Assembly (NCBI GenBank): GCA_045531585.1
Contig: JAZSEH010000043.1
Coordinates: forward strand, 1-8,382
DNA length: 8,382 bases
Source of the DNA: SIG587 sp045531585
GTDB lineage: Bacteria; Bacillota; Clostridia; Oscillospirales; Acutalibacteraceae
Reading direction: 5' to 3'
The notes below the pieces were generated by a model. That model did no database searches and was not told the origin of the DNA. It saw nothing but the letters and a program-made list of their open reading frames with translations. Made by a program: the position numbers and the translations under genes. Positions 1-5,276 of this stretch are shown here, piece after piece. Positions within the stretch are counted from its first letter, which is position 1. Every line of letters starts with the position of its first letter.

Positions 1-243
1 AGCGTTTCTTTTGCGCATATCTGCAATTAGTTTTAATTCGTCAGCAGTATGCTCGTTTGGGTGATGATGAGGTCTATGTGATTTATCTGCTAATGATTGC
101 AACGTTCCGTCATATCTTTTCTGCCAACGGTAGATATATTGCCGATTAGTTTTATATCTGATTGCAGCTTTTGTTACACCGTATTTCATAGAATATTTAA
201 TTAATGCTTGACGATACAGCATAGTTTGTGTTACAGTTTTCAT
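1..243 (-). CDS. DDE-type transposase/integrase, N-terminal part (runs off the left edge)
   Basis: The first 81 codons of a transposase are present; the catalytic DDE domain would lie beyond base 1. The visible part is the DNA-binding half: a helix-turn-helix around residues 12-42 (containing KYGVTKAAIRYKTNR and YIYRW), then a basic segment with SLADKSHRPHHHPNEH. This layout is common in IS481/IS3-type transposases with an integrase core. The ATG at 243 is the only sensible start, because an in-frame stop lies four codons upstream. The AGGAGG at 258-263 is 14 bases away, longer than usual, and lies partly inside a hairpin that also covers the start codon. The reading frame is intact to the window edge, so the element could be active. 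I recognise the type of protein but not the exact family. Confidence 0.85.
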   Translation of the reverse strand, partial: MKTVTQTMLYRQALIKYSMKYGVTKAAIRYKTNRQYIYRWQKRYDGTLQSLADKSHRPHHHPNEHTADELKLIADMRKRNA

Positions 244-314
244 GACGAATGGTTAATCCTCCTGTCTGTTTTGTCTCAGCAACTTAACTGTAACACAGGA
301 TTTTCCATTCGTCA
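243..314 (-). promoter_or_regulatory. Hairpin over the DDE transposase start and ribosome site
   Basis: TGACGAATGG (243-252) is the exact complement of CCATTCGTCA (305-314). Inside it, after a symmetrical 2x2 mismatch, AATCCT (255-260) pairs with AGGATT (297-302), leaving a 36-base loop. In the transposase transcript the 3' arm contains part of AGGAGG and touches the A of the AUG, so a transcript entering from outside the element would have its start site masked. Insertion sequences commonly protect themselves from read-through this way; its action here is inferred. Confidence 0.6.
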
Positions 315-359
315 CTTATTTTTTATTCCTTACTGTAACACATCTATTGTAAACCTACA

Positions 360-445
360 CGATACTTTGGCGCAAAAACTATGTGGTACTTGCAATTCCA
401 TTTCGTGTGTGCTAAACTATTTGTACTGATTTCTTCTTTTTTCAT
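360..445 (-). pseudogene. tnpA: IS200-type TnpA (Y1 transposase), 5' fragment cut by an insertion
   Basis: ATG at 445 opens a frame whose residues 12-29 include AHTKWNCKYHIVFAPKYR, the signature N-terminus of IS200/IS605 TnpA. TnpA is the HUH/Y1 single-strand transposase that cuts hairpin ends with a catalytic tyrosine. A GGAGG at 454-458 lies 8 bases upstream. After Arg29 the family match stops; five codons of foreign sequence end at a TAG (344-346). The HUH motif and catalytic tyrosine, expected further on, are missing, so the fragment cannot be functional. The breakpoint coincides with the inferred tip of the DDE element. A full-length protein would be around 130-150 residues. Confidence 0.85.
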
Positions 446-449
446 TTAT

Positions 450-514
450 AAATCCTCCATTTGTGTTTTGTATGACTGGCAGGTCACTACTATTTTAACA
501 CAAATGGAGGATTT
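450..514 (-). promoter_or_regulatory. IS200 tnpA translation-blocking hairpin
   Basis: AAATCCTCCATTTGTGTT (450-467) is the perfect complement of 497-514, an 18-base-pair stem around a 29-base loop that has its own small TGAC/GTCA stem (473-476/483-486). In the tnpA transcript the 3' arm contains the GGAGG ribosome site 8 bases before the start codon, so the stem masks it. SD-masking stems are known in IS200; the match here is by structure and position. Confidence 0.75.
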
Positions 515-542
515 TGTTTTGTTCATCGGTTAACCTCTTTTG

Positions 543-565
543 AACCACGCGACTATCGCGTGGTT
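543..565 (-). repeat. Subterminal hairpin of the IS200 left end
   Basis: AACCACGCG (543-551) and CGCGTGGTT (557-565) pair perfectly around a five-base loop whose outer two bases can also pair. IS200/IS605 transposases recognise such subterminal hairpins at the element ends. The TTTTCG that follows on the plus strand gives it a weak terminator-like look, but no plus-strand gene feeds it. Confidence 0.6.
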
Positions 566-575
566 TTCGTTATAC

Positions 576-612
576 AAAAAACACGGTAGAGCATAAGCTC
601 TTCCGTGTTTAA
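576..612 (-). terminator. Rho-independent terminator of the flavodiiron/rubredoxin operon
   Basis: AACACGG (580-586) pairs with 603-609, and after one T-T mismatch AGAGC (588-592) pairs with GCTCT (597-601) around an ATAA loop. On the minus strand the stem runs into TTTTTTG. It starts about 10 bases after the rubredoxin stop codon. Confidence 0.85.
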
Positions 613-621
613 TATTACATA

Positions 622-780
622 CTATTCCTCGGCGGAGAAATCCTCTTTACCAACTCCGCAAAGGGGGCAAGCGAAATCCTCGGGAAGGTCCTCAAACTTG
701 GTGCCGGGCTCGATTCCGTTATCGGGGTCGCCCAGAGCCTCATCATACTCCCAGCCGCATACGTCGCATACGTATTTCAT
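622..780 (-). CDS. Rubredoxin
   Basis: A 52-residue electron carrier with one Fe(S-Cys)4 centre. The four ligands are plain: C5 and C8 in VCDVCGW and C38 and C41 in ACPLCGV, with the conserved GDPDNGIEPGTKFEDLPEDF stretch between them, so it is the full-length, long-loop type. The start is the ATG at 780, preceded by GAGGTG. That ribosome site overlaps the stop codon of the flavodiiron gene; 11 bases separate the two genes and they share one transcript. In the cytoplasm it most likely passes electrons to the flavodiiron diiron site or to other rubredoxin-dependent peroxide and oxygen scavengers. The protein is entirely ordinary. The notable point is that its upstream partner already carries a rubredoxin domain, so this copy may serve other acceptors. 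Confidence 0.95.
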   Translation of the reverse strand: MKYVCDVCGWEYDEALGDPDNGIEPGTKFEDLPEDFACPLCGVGKEDFSAEE

Positions 781-791
781 TTATTTTCACC

Positions 792-2582
792 TCACTTAAT
801 TTCTTCAAAGTCGGCGGCGCCGTGCTTACATAAGGGGCAAACAAAATCGTCAGGTAAAGTATCACCCTCGTAAACGTAGCCGCAGATTTTACATACAAAG
901 CCTTTTTTACCATCAGTTTCGGGCTTGGGTTTAACGTTGTCCTGATAGTAGGTATAGGTCATGGTCTCCTTATCGGACAGCACCCTTGCCTCGGTTACCG
1001 AGCAGATAAACATTCCGTGAGTGTCAAGATCCACAAAGGATTCAACCTTTAAGGACATAAAGGAATTTATATAACGTGGCAGGAACACAAGTCCGTTATC
1101 GGAGCGCAGGGGCTCACAGTCGGCAAATTTATCCACATTTCTACCACTGACAAATCCGAATTTCTCAAACACGGCAAAGGGGGCTTCGGTAGTAAGACAG
1201 TTTATATTCATTATGCCCGTTTGCTTGATTATATGATAAGAATAGTTTTCCTTATTTATTGTAACGGCTATTCTGTTGGGGGTATTGGTAACCTGAGTAA
1301 CGGTATTTACTATAAGGCCGTTATCCTTTTTACCGTCGTTAGAGGTAATAACGTACAATCCGTAGCCTATATTGAAAAGTGCGGAAAGGTCGTTTTTATT
1401 GGCGGTGGAATCCTGCTGAGCAAGATACTCACGGCACAGCTCCTCACTAAGGGTGTTAAGTTGCTTTGAGCTTTCCTCGTTAAGGGCGGAGTGTATAGTA
1501 ACGGTGGTATCGGTATAGGTTAAATTTTTGCTTTCCTCAAGCATACCCTTCATAACCTTAGCGGCAAGGGGTGCCCAGCTTCCGTTTTCAATGAAGGCGA
1601 CAGTTCTGTTCTGGAAATTACGCTCGGTAAGGTTGGTTATGAACTGATGCATAAAGGGAAAAATTTCCGCATTGTAGGTAGTGGTTGCAAGAACAAGCTT
1701 ACTGTAACGGAAGGCATCCTCCACAGCCTCGGCCATATCGCAACGGGCAAGGTCGTTAACAACAACCTTGGGACAGCCATTGGCCTTCAGGCTTTCTGCA
1801 AGCCGCATAACCGCCTTTTTAGTATTTCCGTAAACCGAGGTATAGGCAATAACAATTCCTTCCTCCTCCGGAACGTAGCTTGACCAGGTGTTATAAAGGT
1901 TTAAATAGTAGCCTAAGTTCTCACTAAGCACCGGTCCGTGCAGAGGGCAGATAATTTCAATATCAAGACCTGCGGCCTTTTTAAGGAGACTTTGCACCTG
2001 TGCACCGTATTTACCAACAATGCCGATATAGTAACGGCGTGCCTCACAGGCCCAATCCTCCTGTACGTCAAGGGCGCCGAACTTGCCGAAGCCGTCAGCC
2101 GAGAAAAGCACCTTTTCGGTGGAATCATAGGTAACGATAACCTCAGGCCAATGCACCATAGGTGCGGTAACAAAGGTAAGGGTGTGCTTACCAAGGCAGA
2201 GGGTATCACCCTCCCCTACAACAATACGGTTATCGGCAAAATCGGTGCCGAAAAAGTTGTTCATCATTACGAATGCCTTATTAGAGGAAACTATTTTTGC
2301 CTGCGGATATGCCTTAAGGAAATTCACAATATTTGCCGAGTGGTCAGGCTCCATATGCTGGACTATAAGAAAATCGGGACTTTTGCCCTCCAGCACGTTT
2401 TGCAGATTATCCAGCCACTGGTGGGTGAAGTTGGCATCCACCGTATCCATAATTGCTATTTTTTCATCAATTATAGCATAGGAGTTATAGGACATACCAT
2501 TAGGAACTACGTACTGACCTTCAAACAAATCTATTTTATGGTCGTTTACGCCGATATATTTTATATCGTTTGTAATTTTCAT
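792..2582 (-). CDS. Flavodiiron protein fused to flavin-reductase-like and rubredoxin domains
   Basis: A 596-residue cytoplasmic O2/NO reductase. Residues 1-240 are the metallo-beta-lactamase-like diiron domain with all expected ligands: H76, E78, D80 and H81 in HMEPDH, H144 in VHWPE, D163 in SADGFG and H215 in CPLHGP. Residues 242-390 are a flavodoxin domain with the FMN loop YTSVYGNT. Residues 399-545 resemble the flavin-reductase-like domain of the NAD(P)H:rubredoxin oxidoreductase called Hrb in Moorella. Residues 560-596 are a short-loop rubredoxin (C564, C567, C582, C585). In Moorella FprA and Hrb are separate proteins; here the chain is joined, giving a plausible path from NAD(P)H through flavin, rubredoxin and FMN to the diiron site. 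The ATG at 2582 is chosen because GGAGG lies 8 bases upstream; an in-frame ATG 24 bases earlier would absorb that site into the coding sequence. The DxFG ligand loop reads DGFG. The function is confident; the preference for O2 or NO cannot be read from sequence. Confidence 0.95.
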   Translation of the reverse strand: MKITNDIKYIGVNDHKIDLFEGQYVVPNGMSYNSYAIIDEKIAIMDTVDANFTHQWLDNLQNVLEGKSPDFLIVQHMEPDHSANIVNFLKAYPQAKIVSSNKAFVMMNNFFGTDFADNRIVVGEGDTLCLGKHTLTFVTAPMVHWPEVIVTYDSTEKVLFSADGFGKFGALDVQEDWACEARRYYIGIVGKYGAQVQSLLKKAAGLDIEIICPLHGPVLSENLGYYLNLYNTWSSYVPEEEGIVIAYTSVYGNTKKAVMRLAESLKANGCPKVVVNDLARCDMAEAVEDAFRYSKLVLATTTYNAEIFPFMHQFITNLTERNFQNRTVAFIENGSWAPLAAKVMKGMLEESKNLTYTDTTVTIHSALNEESSKQLNTLSEELCREYLAQQDSTANKNDLSALFNIGYGLYVITSNDGKKDNGLIVNTVTQVTNTPNRIAVTINKENYSYHIIKQTGIMNINCLTTEAPFAVFEKFGFVSGRNVDKFADCEPLRSDNGLVFLPRYINSFMSLKVESFVDLDTHGMFICSVTEARVLSDKETMTYTYYQDNVKPKPETDGKKGFVCKICGYVYEGDTLPDDFVCPLCKHGAADFEEIK

Positions 2583-2614
2583 AATTCTAACCTCCGCTTT
2601 ATACACTTAATAGT

Positions 2615-2643
2615 ATTATAACTTTAAAAGGAAAATATTTCAA
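2615..2643 (-). promoter_or_regulatory. Sigma-A-type promoter of the flavodiiron/rubredoxin operon
   Basis: On the minus strand TTGAAA (2643-2638), a 17-base spacer and a perfect TATAAT (2620-2615) lead into a short leader with GGAGG at 2591-2595. The operon is therefore transcribed independently of the beta-helix gene upstream, which has its own terminator. Confidence 0.8.
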
Positions 2644-2682
2644 TATTCTTGTTTATATTTTAACAAACTCATTTCTCTATGT

Positions 2683-2700
2683 ATGTTGAATTTTCAACAA
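2683..2700. promoter_or_regulatory. Rex-like palindrome upstream of the flavodiiron promoter
   Basis: TGTTGAA (2684-2690) and TTCAACA (2693-2699) form a 7-base inverted repeat separated by TT. Read as 18 bases it resembles the clostridial Rex operator TTGTTAA-N4-TTAACAA, with one symmetrical A-to-G/T-to-C change in both arms and one further mismatch. Rex senses NADH/NAD+, which would suit an NAD(P)H-consuming O2 reductase. The site lies about 40 bases upstream of the -35, unusual for simple repression. It is also close to the terminator at 2701-2730. Confidence 0.3.
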
Positions 2701-2730
2701 AATCAAAAAAGATGCAAAATTTGCATCTTT
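2701..2730 (-). terminator. Terminator of the beta-helix gene
   Basis: AAAGATGCAA (2708-2717) pairs perfectly with TTGCATCTTT (2721-2730) around a three-base loop. On the minus strand it is followed by TTTTTTGATTTTG. It begins eight bases after the stop codon of the beta-helix gene and isolates it from the flavodiiron operon. Confidence 0.8.
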
Positions 2731-2738
2731 CTGATTTG

Positions 2739-3797
2739 TTATTCAGCGATACTTCCTATATTATCTTTAATGAGGCAGGTTGAATTATCGCCACGAAGGA
2801 CAAGGTTTTCCTTAAGGGCTCCACGACTAAAGGTATTATCCTTTATAATACATTCCTTACAATCGGTTATAATAAAGGAGTAATCGGGGCTTACAACTCC
2901 GCCGCCACCGTCATTTGAGCCTATGCGCATGGTGTTACCGCTCACCACGGTGCCTGAGCAGTTAGTCATAATTACGTGGCTTGAATGGTCGGGATTTTCA
3001 AAGGGCGTTTCTCTGTAGGCACCGCTACGTCTGAAAATATTACCCGTAACGGTAACCAGATCTACTCCCCCATTCTTGGAGCCAAGCTCAACTGCGGGAC
3101 CAAAGCTTCGGTCAAAGAAATTGCCCGTTATGTTATAACTGTCACCTGAAGGCAAAACAAAGCCGCCTCTGCCATTCCACTCAACGCGGTTGCCCGTGCA
3201 GGTGATGGAGGCCACAACGGGGCCACCCATAATTCCGCCGTTAGCGTTGGCCGTAAACCAATTGTCAATAATAAAGGCATCCCAGCCATCAATATAAAGG
3301 CCTGCGCTCTTATTGAAGCACAACATACTATGGCGAACAGAAAAGCACCAAACGTGTTCATAATGCAGACCGTCACCCGAAAAATTACCTATACGGCAAT
3401 CGTCAACTGTGGGGGTATCTTCCCTTCCGCCGCCGTTGTACTTTTCCCAAAATAACTTTATTCCGTGAATGTTTTCACCAAGGCCGCCGCCGTTTAAGCA
3501 GACGCCTTTAATTGTAAAACCGAAGGCACCGCTTATATCAAGCATACATTCTGCCTTTTCATCGTTAAGGAGGAAAATGCTTGAGCCGTCCTTACCAAAA
3601 TACCAGGCACTTGTACCCACAAGGGAGACATTATCACCGCGAACGGTGAGCTGACCCACCATATATACACCGGGAGGCACAATAACTGTACCCATACATT
3701 TCCCTGCGGCGTCAAAGGCCTTTTGTACCGCTTTAGTACAATCGGTAACGCCGTCACCCACGGCTCCAAATGCTGTAATATTAAACTCATTAACCAT
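2739..3797 (-). CDS. Right-handed parallel beta-helix protein (pectate-lyase-3/GH28-like fold), unknown substrate
   Basis: A 352-residue protein. The N-terminus (FNITAFGAVGDGVTDCTKAVQKAF, residues 6-28, then TVIVPPGVYMVG) is the classic opening of pectate-lyase-3-type and polygalacturonase-like beta-helices. Repeating rungs follow, with a TGN- or DN-hydrophobic pattern near residues 178, 201, 224, 251, 286 and 320, consistent with an asparagine ladder. Such folds bind or cleave polysaccharides, or serve as phage tailspikes; no catalytic set can be assigned here. There is no signal peptide or anchor, so it appears cytoplasmic. The ATG at 3797 has AAGGG ten bases upstream; a GTG at 3830 would lie upstream of the predicted transcription start, so it is rejected. 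It is a single-gene unit with its own promoter and terminator, divergent from the decarboxylase operon. The fold is confident, the function unknown. Confidence 0.85.
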   Translation of the reverse strand: MVNEFNITAFGAVGDGVTDCTKAVQKAFDAAGKCMGTVIVPPGVYMVGQLTVRGDNVSLVGTSAWYFGKDGSSIFLLNDEKAECMLDISGAFGFTIKGVCLNGGGLGENIHGIKLFWEKYNGGGREDTPTVDDCRIGNFSGDGLHYEHVWCFSVRHSMLCFNKSAGLYIDGWDAFIIDNWFTANANGGIMGGPVVASITCTGNRVEWNGRGGFVLPSGDSYNITGNFFDRSFGPAVELGSKNGGVDLVTVTGNIFRRSGAYRETPFENPDHSSHVIMTNCSGTVVSGNTMRIGSNDGGGGVVSPDYSFIITDCKECIIKDNTFSRGALKENLVLRGDNSTCLIKDNIGSIAE

Positions 3798-3830
3798 AAC
3801 AAAACAACCCTTGCTTTTTATTTCAAGCAC

Positions 3831-3859
3831 AGTATATACTTATAAAGAACAAATGTCAA
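3831..3859 (-). promoter_or_regulatory. Consensus sigma-A promoter of the beta-helix gene
   Basis: On the minus strand a perfect TTGACA (3859-3854), a 17-base spacer and TATACT (3836-3831) predict a start near 3824, giving a leader of about 26 bases. This is close to the strongest housekeeping promoter possible, so the solitary beta-helix gene may be well expressed. Confidence 0.85.
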
Positions 3860-3877
3860 TAAATATTCAAAATATCG

Positions 3878-3906
3878 TTGCAAAAAGGAGAAAAATATGG
3901 TATCAT
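3878..3906 (+). promoter_or_regulatory. Promoter of the decarboxylase beta/mini-gamma operon
   Basis: TTGCAA (3878-3883), a 17-base spacer and TATCAT (3901-3906) point rightward, with AGGAGG at 3924-3929 eight bases before the ATG. It is weaker than the divergent promoter, whose -35 lies only 18 bases away. The leader is about 25 bases, too short for a riboswitch. Confidence 0.6.
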
Positions 3907-3937
3907 TGTTAAAGTTAATTTTTAGGAGGCTTACGTA

Positions 3938-5062
3938 ATGGATATTCTATATGAAAATCTGATTGCCAACTTTCAGTGGCAACAGGTAGTAATGTGGCTT
4001 ATTGGCGGAATTCTCATTTTTCTTGCCATAAAAAAGGATATGGAGCCTACGTTACTGCTCCCTATGGGCTTTGGTGCAATAATTGTTAACCTGCCCGGTG
4101 TTGTTCGTGAGATTACCGAAAACGGTGAAACCATTTTTGAATTTGGTCCCCTTACCGAGCTTTTTAATGCAGGTATTTCCAACGAGCTGTTCCCCCTTAT
4201 TCTTTTCATAGGCATTGGCGCTATGATAGATTTCGGTCCCCTGCTTTCCAACCCCAAGCTTATGATTTTCGGTGCCGCGGCACAGTTCGGTATATTCTTC
4301 ACCCTTTGCCTTGCTTCTATGTTCTTTGGTGAGAACGATGCGGCCTCTATCGCCATTATCGGTGCGGCTGACGGTCCTACCTCTATAGTAGTTGCTCAGC
4401 AGTTAGGTTCTAAGTATCTTGGTGCAATAATGGTTGCGGCATACTCATATATGGCCCTTGTTCCCATTATTCAGCCCCCTATCATAAAGCTGCTCACCAC
4501 CAAAAAAGAGCGTCTCATCCGTATGCCTTACGAGCCCAAGCAGGTTAGCAAGCTTACAAAAATTCTTTTCCCCATCATCATTACCTGTATTGCAGGTATA
4601 GTTGCTCCCGAATCGGTATATCTTGTTGCCTTCCTTATGTTCGGTAACCTTATAAGGGAATGCGGTGTGCTTAACTCCCTTTCCGAAACCGCACAGAAGG
4701 TGCTTGCAAACCTTATCACCATATTCCTTGGTATAACCGTTGCTTCAAAAATGTATTACGTTGAGTTCTTAAAGCCCGAAACCCTGCTTATTCTTGTTCT
4801 TGGCCTTGTAGCCTTTATATTTGATACTGCAGGCGGCGTACTTTTTGCAAAGTTCTTAAACCTGTTCTTAAAGAAGAAAATGAATCCTATGATAGGTGCC
4901 GCAGGTATCTCTGCATTCCCCATGGCAGGACGTATTGTTCATAAGATGGGTCTTGCTGAGGATAACCAGAACTTCCTGCTTATGCACTCCACCGCCGTTA
5001 ACGTTTCAGGTCAGATTGCATCGGTTATTGCAGGCGGTATAATTCTAAACTTCTTCGGTTAA
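3938..5062 (+). CDS. Sodium-translocating decarboxylase, beta subunit (OadB/GcdB/MmdB family)
   Basis: A 374-residue polytopic inner-membrane protein. The family's beta subunit decarboxylates the carboxybiotin formed by the alpha subunit and couples this to Na+ export. Diagnostic stretches are present: LFIGIGAMIDFGPLLSNP (89-106), IGAADGPTSIVVAQ (141-154) with the ion-binding D145, AYSYMALVPIIQPP (168-181) with Y171, and NVSGQIASVIAGG (355-367) with N355, G358 and S362. These correspond by motif to the essential Asp, Tyr, Asn, Gly and Ser residues of Klebsiella OadB. The length is normal. The substrate (oxaloacetate, methylmalonyl-CoA or glutaconyl-CoA) cannot be told from the beta subunit, and no alpha subunit or biotin carrier is in the window. 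AGGAGG sits eight bases before the ATG. A 52-residue membrane protein follows after 14 bases, then a strong terminator, so the operon has two genes. Confidence 0.95.
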   Translation: MDILYENLIANFQWQQVVMWLIGGILIFLAIKKDMEPTLLLPMGFGAIIVNLPGVVREITENGETIFEFGPLTELFNAGISNELFPLILFIGIGAMIDFGPLLSNPKLMIFGAAAQFGIFFTLCLASMFFGENDAASIAIIGAADGPTSIVVAQQLGSKYLGAIMVAAYSYMALVPIIQPPIIKLLTTKKERLIRMPYEPKQVSKLTKILFPIIITCIAGIVAPESVYLVAFLMFGNLIRECGVLNSLSETAQKVLANLITIFLGITVASKMYYVEFLKPETLLILVLGLVAFIFDTAGGVLFAKFLNLFLKKKMNPMIGAAGISAFPMAGRIVHKMGLAEDNQNFLLMHSTAVNVSGQIASVIAGGIILNFFG

Positions 5063-5076
5063 TGTGAGGTGCCACT

Positions 5077-5235
5077 ATGAACGTATTTAAAGAGCTTATA
5101 TCAAACTTTCATCCCGAAAATTTCCTAAAATATCTCGGACATATGGGTAGCGGTATGCTGACTATTGCCGTGGTAATGCTTATAATAATTCTTGTGGTTT
5201 TGATTTTAAATAAGGCCACGAGCAAGCAAAAGTAA
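5077..5235 (+). CDS. Small single-helix membrane protein, probable minimal gamma subunit of the decarboxylase
   Basis: A 52-residue protein that could easily be missed. Residues 1-20 are amphipathic and contain FKELISNFHPENFLKYL; a GHMGSGM turn follows; residues 27-44 form one hydrophobic helix (LTIAVVMLIIILVVLILN); a short basic tail KATSKQK ends it. The start ATG has GAGG seven bases upstream, and the gene lies 14 bases after the beta-subunit stop with the terminator next. OadG/MmdD-type gamma subunits are small proteins with one membrane helix that help assemble the complex, usually followed by a hydrophilic tail that in OadG ends in a metal-binding segment. That tail is absent here. Position and topology support a gamma-like role; sequence identity alone does not prove it. 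Confidence 0.75.
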   Translation: MNVFKELISNFHPENFLKYLGHMGSGMLTIAVVMLIIILVVLILNKATSKQK

Positions 5236-5240
5236 AGTTA

Positions 5241-5276
5241 AACGAGGTCGTGCGTAATGCACGACCTCGTTTTTTA
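5241..5276. terminator. Strong terminator between the decarboxylase and kinase genes, mainly plus strand
   Basis: AACGAGGTCGTGC (5241-5253) pairs perfectly with 5259-5271 around a five-base loop and is followed on the plus strand by a run of Ts. It sits six bases after the mini-gamma stop. The convergent histidine kinase gene ends inside the T-run (its TAA is at 5276-5274), so the same stem may also end that transcript, although the minus-strand T-run (TTTAACTTTACTTT) is broken. Confidence 0.85.

Larger units (their letters stand above)
1..359 (-). mobile_element. Partial DDE-transposase insertion sequence (right-hand end in the window)
   Basis: The element carries a transposase reading leftward off the window and about 115 bases of upstream end sequence. 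Its boundary is inferred from where an IS200-type tnpA reading frame stops matching its family, at 359/360. Read on the minus strand, the element then begins with TGTAGGTTTAC, a typical TG-type insertion-sequence tip. The end region holds repeated CTGTAACACA motifs and a long hairpin over the transposase start. The far end and target duplication lie outside the window, so the family (IS481- or IS3-like) is a guess from the transposase N-terminus. Confidence 0.75.
360..570 (-). mobile_element. IS200/IS605-family element, left-end remnant
   Basis: This stretch holds, in minus-strand order, a subterminal hairpin (543-565), a translation-control hairpin (450-514) and the 5' part of tnpA (445-360), the normal order for an IS200 left end. 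The rest of the element has been displaced by the insertion at 359/360. The outer boundary lies somewhere around 566-575, just beyond the T-run of the rubredoxin terminator. It cannot be fixed exactly, because this family makes no target duplication. Confidence 0.7.

Noticed and set aside
208..429. A 73-codon open frame on the plus strand
   Set aside because: It is antisense to both transposase starts and crosses the junction between two insertion sequences; it has no ribosome site and no recognisable protein.
1938..2621. A long 227-codon open frame on the plus strand
   Set aside because: It lies antisense to the flavodiiron gene, whose motifs are unmistakable. Its length reflects the codon bias of that gene.
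3907..3937. Riboswitch or leader control ahead of the decarboxylase operon
   Set aside because: The predicted leader is about 25 bases, with only a ribosome site in it.
3973..4356. A 127-codon open frame on the minus strand
   Set aside because: It is the mirror frame of the membrane-protein gene on the plus strand, with no ribosome site or family motif.
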